Shown piece after piece: positions 60,932 to 64,000 of a DNA stretch of 64,000 bases (position 1 is its first letter; each line of letters opens with the position of its first letter). A model generated the notes under the pieces. It was not told where the DNA came from. It ran no database searches and was given only the letters and a program-made list of their open reading frames with translations. The position numbers and the translations under genes are program-made. This DNA is from Bdellovibrio bacteriovorus (GTDB taxonomy: Bacteria > Bdellovibrionota > Bdellovibrionia > Bdellovibrionales > Bdellovibrionaceae): assembly GCF_001592735.1 (NCBI RefSeq), contig NZ_LUKE01000001.1:1709018-1773017 (forward strand), in the 5' to 3' direction.

Positions 60932-61014
60932 AAAGCTCATCCATCTTGAATTTGCGGTGGGTTAAAAGGTTTTCCTATGTTGATCGAGCAGTCAGGGCTG
61001 TTTAATCTAAGTGC

Positions 61015-61404
61015 ATGAGAGCATCGATTCTTCTTTTCTTTATTGTCTTAGGTGGTTGCGGCACTTTTGGTCTAAAAAACATTCGTAAATCGGAAGCCTC
61101 ATTGGAATATGCCAAGCAAGTGTTTTCGCGAGTTAACTATCAAAATATTCTTCAGAGGACGAATCCGCAAATGCCCCCACTAAAAGCTGTTGGGCCAGTT
61201 AGACTTTATTCTGCGACAAATGACTTTCTCAGCGTTGAACAGTCAGGATGGAACTACATCCAAAGCATTAGACTTGTCAGCGGAAGAGAGTGCTACAGCT
61301 ATCTTTTGGTTGAGTCTGATGACTCGAAATCTTTCAAACATACTATGGGAAGCCTTTACTGTTTTCACGACGATGATTCGTTTTTGAAAATTCCGCTTCA
61401 GTAG
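61015..61404 (+). CDS. Small lipoprotein, unknown function
   Basis: A 129-residue lipoprotein with lipobox VLGGCGTFG (Cys at residue 15). Two further cysteines (GRECYSYL and SLYCFHDD) may pair. The mature part is strand-rich with QSIRLVSGRECYSYLLVE. No family is recognised. A hairpin (61414-61430) follows the stop codon. Confidence 0.65.
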   Translation: MRASILLFFIVLGGCGTFGLKNIRKSEASLEYAKQVFSRVNYQNILQRTNPQMPPLKAVGPVRLYSATNDFLSVEQSGWNYIQSIRLVSGRECYSYLLVESDDSKSFKHTMGSLYCFHDDDSFLKIPLQ

Positions 61405-61538
61405 CTGGTTATCTGACCGTTTCGCGGTCATTAAAGTTCAGAGAAGGCGACCGAGAGTATGGTTTAGCTTTTTCAGTCGTTGATTTAATTGAAGCTTAGG
61501 CCATATTCTGTATTTACAGACCTGGGTGGGGAGTGAAA

Positions 61539-61976
61539 ATGAAATTCGCTTTGGCTATTCTATTGATGTTTGCTGGAAATGCTCATGGGAAGACTGCTCC
61601 CCAAGAGATGACTGAGTTTAACAAAACTTGTCCGGCTCCCACAATATGCGTAGAACTTTCTGAGAGCCTCTATGCTTGTGAAAGTGGAGAAAAAAAGAGC
61701 TGTGACAGTTTTGTAGATTACTTTAAAAAAGCACTGCCAGAATATGATTGTCAGCGCAAGTTAGACTCTAAACAAACTGCTAAATATATAGTGCCCGCCT
61801 ATTGGTTATGTGATTCGCATGATATCTATGTTAATGCCTTATCGAAATTAAAATCTAAAAAAGCCCAAAGACTCTATGGGAGCAAAGAATTGCGAGCAAC
61901 TCTAGATGGGCACATCGCTGAAGATCATTTGGAAAAATCTAAAAAGGTGGGAAGGAAGTTAAAGCTTCCCAAGTAG
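61539..61976 (+). CDS. Small secreted cysteine-rich protein
   Basis: ATG at 61539 (GGGGAG upstream) gives a signal peptide (MKFALAILLMFAGNAHG) and 145 residues; a GTG at 61533 is an alternative start. Six cysteines fall in NKTCPAPTICVEL, YACESGEKKSCDSF, YDCQRKL and YWLCDSH, fitting disulfide-bonded exported proteins. The tail is very basic (KKVGRKLKLPK). Function unknown. Confidence 0.65.
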   Translation: MKFALAILLMFAGNAHGKTAPQEMTEFNKTCPAPTICVELSESLYACESGEKKSCDSFVDYFKKALPEYDCQRKLDSKQTAKYIVPAYWLCDSHDIYVNALSKLKSKKAQRLYGSKELRATLDGHIAEDHLEKSKKVGRKLKLPK

Positions 61977-62026
61977 TCCATTTTCTTTGACTCCTCCGGA
62001 TATGCACTCTGCGCGGCAAGGGGCGC

Positions 62027-63343
62027 TTAAAACTTCAAACTCTTTAAAATAGAATCGGCCTGCGCCATATTTTCCGGCGCCACGTAAATACGATCAATAA
62101 TACGCGCCCCTTCATAACGTTGAAAAATTTCGGTCGTTTGATTGATCGGGGCAGGTTTTGCCCAGCGGTCGTATTGATCAACCACGTAAATCTGCAAAGC
62201 ACGCTCTTCAGGTGAAGCCGTGTGATATTTCGACAAACGAGCTTTAGAGCTCGTGTGAATCACTTCAATGCCATCAGCTTCGATCGCTTTTTTAATTTTT
62301 TCGGGCTGATCCGATTCGTGGGTGTTGTGCTGTTCGATTAAAACTTTAAATGGTTTTCTTTGGGCAATTCTTTGCGCCCAAGAGTTGTCCGCTTGGGTCA
62401 AGTGCTCATGCAGGCGATAGTCGTTGTACTTAGAGTACTCTTTGATATCGCCAGGTAAAACGAAAGTACAGTCAGGCGAAGTCAGATAACGATTCAGCAT
62501 TTCTTCGTAAATAATGCTTTTGTGATGCGAATAAACCATCAAATGCATGTGGTGGCGTGAAATCAAAAAGTCGTCGAATGAATAAAGCGCACGGCGGTTT
62601 AAAGCCAAATACATTTTATTTTCACGGCGATGGAAGGTTAGATTTTGCATCAACCATGCAAGATCGATCTTACCGTAATTGGTTCCACAGAAATAACTGT
62701 CGCGTTCTAAGTAATCCATGCGATCCACGTCCAGTTCACTTGAAACCAGCTGTGAAAGGATAGGGCGGAAGTCGACACCCCCGTCAATAAAGAAGTCATC
62801 CGGGCAGTGCAGGGCTTTATCAATCAAACATGCAACATGAATAGGTAAAATATCTGGGAACTGACTTAAAATGGTCTCGGCAATATTGGAATCAGTGACA
62901 TACTTAATCGTATAGTCTTCGTGATTCGCGCGACGATTGTGATTCATCACCGTGTGCGCTTCTTCACCGAACTTTTCTTGCTCTTTATATAACTTGATAT
63001 CCAGTTCTGACAAATGAGGCATCACTTGTTCAGTGGTGTGACTTAATGGACCGTGACCCACATCGTGAAGCAATGATCCTAAGCGCAAGACTTGGCGAAA
63101 ACGCGTTTTCACTGAAGGTTTGCTAAATGGATAAACTTTGAAAATAGAATCAAACGCCACACCGGCAAGATGGCAAACGCCCACAGAGTGTAAGTATCTA
63201 TTGTGAGTCGCCCCCGGGAAAGAAAACTCCGCATAACCTAATTGTTTGATCGCGCGCAGACGTTGAAACTCAGGCGTATCTAAGATCGCCACTTCAGCAT
63301 CAGAATAATAGACAGAACCATGTACGGGATCGCGAATTTCCAT
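62027..63343 (-). CDS. HD-domain phosphohydrolase (dGTPase/SAMHD1-like)
   Basis: A 438-residue protein. The HD motifs are visible: His in THNRYLHSVGVCHLAG, the HD pair in GSLLHDVGHGPLSH and the distal Asp in LDVDRMDYLERD. The start DPVHGSVYYSDAEVAILDTP is typical of the YdhJ/SAMHD1-like group that hydrolyses dNTPs or other phosphoesters. The substrate cannot be told. It is divergent from the flagellin gene. Confidence 0.9.
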   Translation of the reverse strand: MEIRDPVHGSVYYSDAEVAILDTPEFQRLRAIKQLGYAEFSFPGATHNRYLHSVGVCHLAGVAFDSIFKVYPFSKPSVKTRFRQVLRLGSLLHDVGHGPLSHTTEQVMPHLSELDIKLYKEQEKFGEEAHTVMNHNRRANHEDYTIKYVTDSNIAETILSQFPDILPIHVACLIDKALHCPDDFFIDGGVDFRPILSQLVSSELDVDRMDYLERDSYFCGTNYGKIDLAWLMQNLTFHRRENKMYLALNRRALYSFDDFLISRHHMHLMVYSHHKSIIYEEMLNRYLTSPDCTFVLPGDIKEYSKYNDYRLHEHLTQADNSWAQRIAQRKPFKVLIEQHNTHESDQPEKIKKAIEADGIEVIHTSSKARLSKYHTASPEERALQIYVVDQYDRWAKPAPINQTTEIFQRYEGARIIDRIYVAPENMAQADSILKSLKF

Positions 63344-63497
63344 GAATTTCCCCTAGGATTTCCCCGTTTTCGCCTTTGGCAGCAGGCTTGTCAATCGGGG
63401 AGCGACTATCTGAGTCGTCTTATAAGCGATTTAAGGGGTTTTGAGGCCTGATTTGCCCGCCTTTAGCCCAGAAATGTAAAAAATTGAGACGTATCAC

Positions 63498-63524
63498 TTT
63501 AGGAATCTCACAACGAGCCGATCA
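63498..63524 (+). promoter_or_regulatory. Sigma-28-like flagellin promoter
   Basis: TTTA (63498-63501), 15 bases, GCCGATCA (63517-63524) resembles the FliA consensus TAAA-N15-GCCGATAA. It lies 88 bases upstream of the flagellin ATG, in the right direction. Confidence 0.55.
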
Positions 63525-63565
63525 GTACATTAAGCAACACCATATCAGGCCATGATGGCTTGACG

Positions 63566-63586
63566 GAGTTTCAAGGATCGAAACTC
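63566..63586 (+). promoter_or_regulatory. Hairpin in the flagellin leader
   Basis: GAGTTTC (63566-63572) pairs with GAAACTC (63580-63586), 7-base loop, 25 bases before the start codon and just ahead of the strong ribosome site AGGAGGAGG. It may stabilise the abundant flagellin mRNA. Confidence 0.5.
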
Positions 63587-63611
63587 TGGAAATCTTCAAG
63601 GAGGAGGAATT

Positions 63612-64000
63612 ATGGGGTTAAGAATTAACACGAACACAGCTTCGTTGAACGCACAGAGAGTTCTGTGGGGAACGAAGATTGGTCTAGACAAGAGTATGGA
63701 AAAACTCGCGTCTGGATTCCGCATCAACCGCGCCGGTGACGATGCCGCAGGTCTAGCGATCTCTGAGAACTTAAAAGCTCAAGTTCGCGGTCTAAAGCAA
63801 GCATCACGAAATGCGCAAGACGGTATCTCTCTAGTCCAAGTGGCAGAGGGTTCAATGAATGAGATCTCTTCGATCTTAATCCGTCTCAGAGAGTTGTCTG
63901 TACAAGCAGCTTCTGACACTGTCGGACCGACAGAGCGTCAGTTCCTGAATGTAGAGTACGATCAACTGGTATCAGAGATCGACCGTATCTCAGAAGGTAC
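63612..64000 (+). CDS. fliC: Flagellin, N-terminal part (cut by window)
   Basis: ATG at 63612 follows AGGAGGAGG. The visible 129 residues start MGLRINTNTASLNAQRVLWG and contain LASGFRINRAGDDAAGLAIS and NAQDGISLVQVAEGSMNEI, the conserved flagellin N-terminal (D0/D1) coiled-coil. It polymerises into the filament of the (often sheathed) flagellum. Bdellovibrio species carry several flagellin genes; more copies may lie to the right. Confidence 0.97.
   Translation, partial: MGLRINTNTASLNAQRVLWGTKIGLDKSMEKLASGFRINRAGDDAAGLAISENLKAQVRGLKQASRNAQDGISLVQVAEGSMNEISSILIRLRELSVQAASDTVGPTERQFLNVEYDQLVSEIDRISEG

Overview
The window looks like chromosome of a predatory Bdellovibrio-type bacterium (Bdellovibrionota). 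Four things point there: an exact TTACN3GTAA LexA box in front of an imuA-imuB-dnaE2 mutagenesis cassette (a hallmark published for B. bacteriovorus), a TIGR02147-type regulator, many lipoproteins and signal-peptide proteins of unknown function, and a flagellin gene at the right edge. Base composition is moderate (mid-40s percent GC by eye). There is no prophage, no CRISPR array, no tRNA or rRNA gene and no intact insertion sequence.

Layout. 1-2.4 kb: a CHASE3-GAF histidine kinase cut by the left edge and a 44-residue membrane protein. 2.4-12.5 kb: an ArsC/Spx-like protein and agmatinase, a YejABE-type peptide importer without its ATPase, a dead RAYT transposase between inverted repeats, arginine decarboxylase and LeuRS. 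Arginine decarboxylase plus agmatinase would make putrescine. 12.7-17.7 kb: a REC-GGDEF cyclase, a CDF metal transporter, TrmB, ferredoxin, thioredoxin reductase and a lone receiver. 17.8-24.6 kb: a subtilisin-like lipoprotein protease with a separately encoded partner, a PilZ protein, a HAD phosphatase and an O-methyltransferase. 24.6-30.8 kb: the SOS mutagenesis cassette (DnaE2, ImuB, ImuA), a possible structured RNA and an Ogt alkyltransferase. 30.8-35.1 kb: a methyltransferase, an alpha/beta-hydrolase-like protein and an AceE-type E1 dehydrogenase.

35.3-39.3 kb: a TIGR02147 regulator with an outer-membrane barrel gene and a three-gene lipoprotein operon. The two target promoters share a 38-base bipartite site, so this looks like a small local regulon. 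39.4-51.5 kb: an MFS exporter and then an envelope-signalling block: CHASE2 nucleotide cyclase, glycine-rich lipoprotein, TPR/barrel protein, FecR-domain protein, TonB-C protein, PP2C phosphatase and M23 peptidase. 51.5-58.8 kb: secreted proteins of unknown function, a thiolase, an SDR that has lost its catalytic motif, a methyltransferase and a divergent MerR/GFA pair around a perfect operator. 58.9-64 kb: an exported protein that reads as a divergent SelO (protein AMPylase, pseudokinase fold), small secreted proteins, an HD phosphohydrolase and the start of a flagellin gene.

The most interesting items are the exported SelO-like protein, the shared operator of the TIGR02147 locus, the nested LexA palindrome, the CHASE2-cyclase/FecR/TPR-barrel block, the split protease partner and a terminator buried inside a coding region at 32.2 kb. 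All family calls come from reading motifs in the translated sequence; no database search was run.
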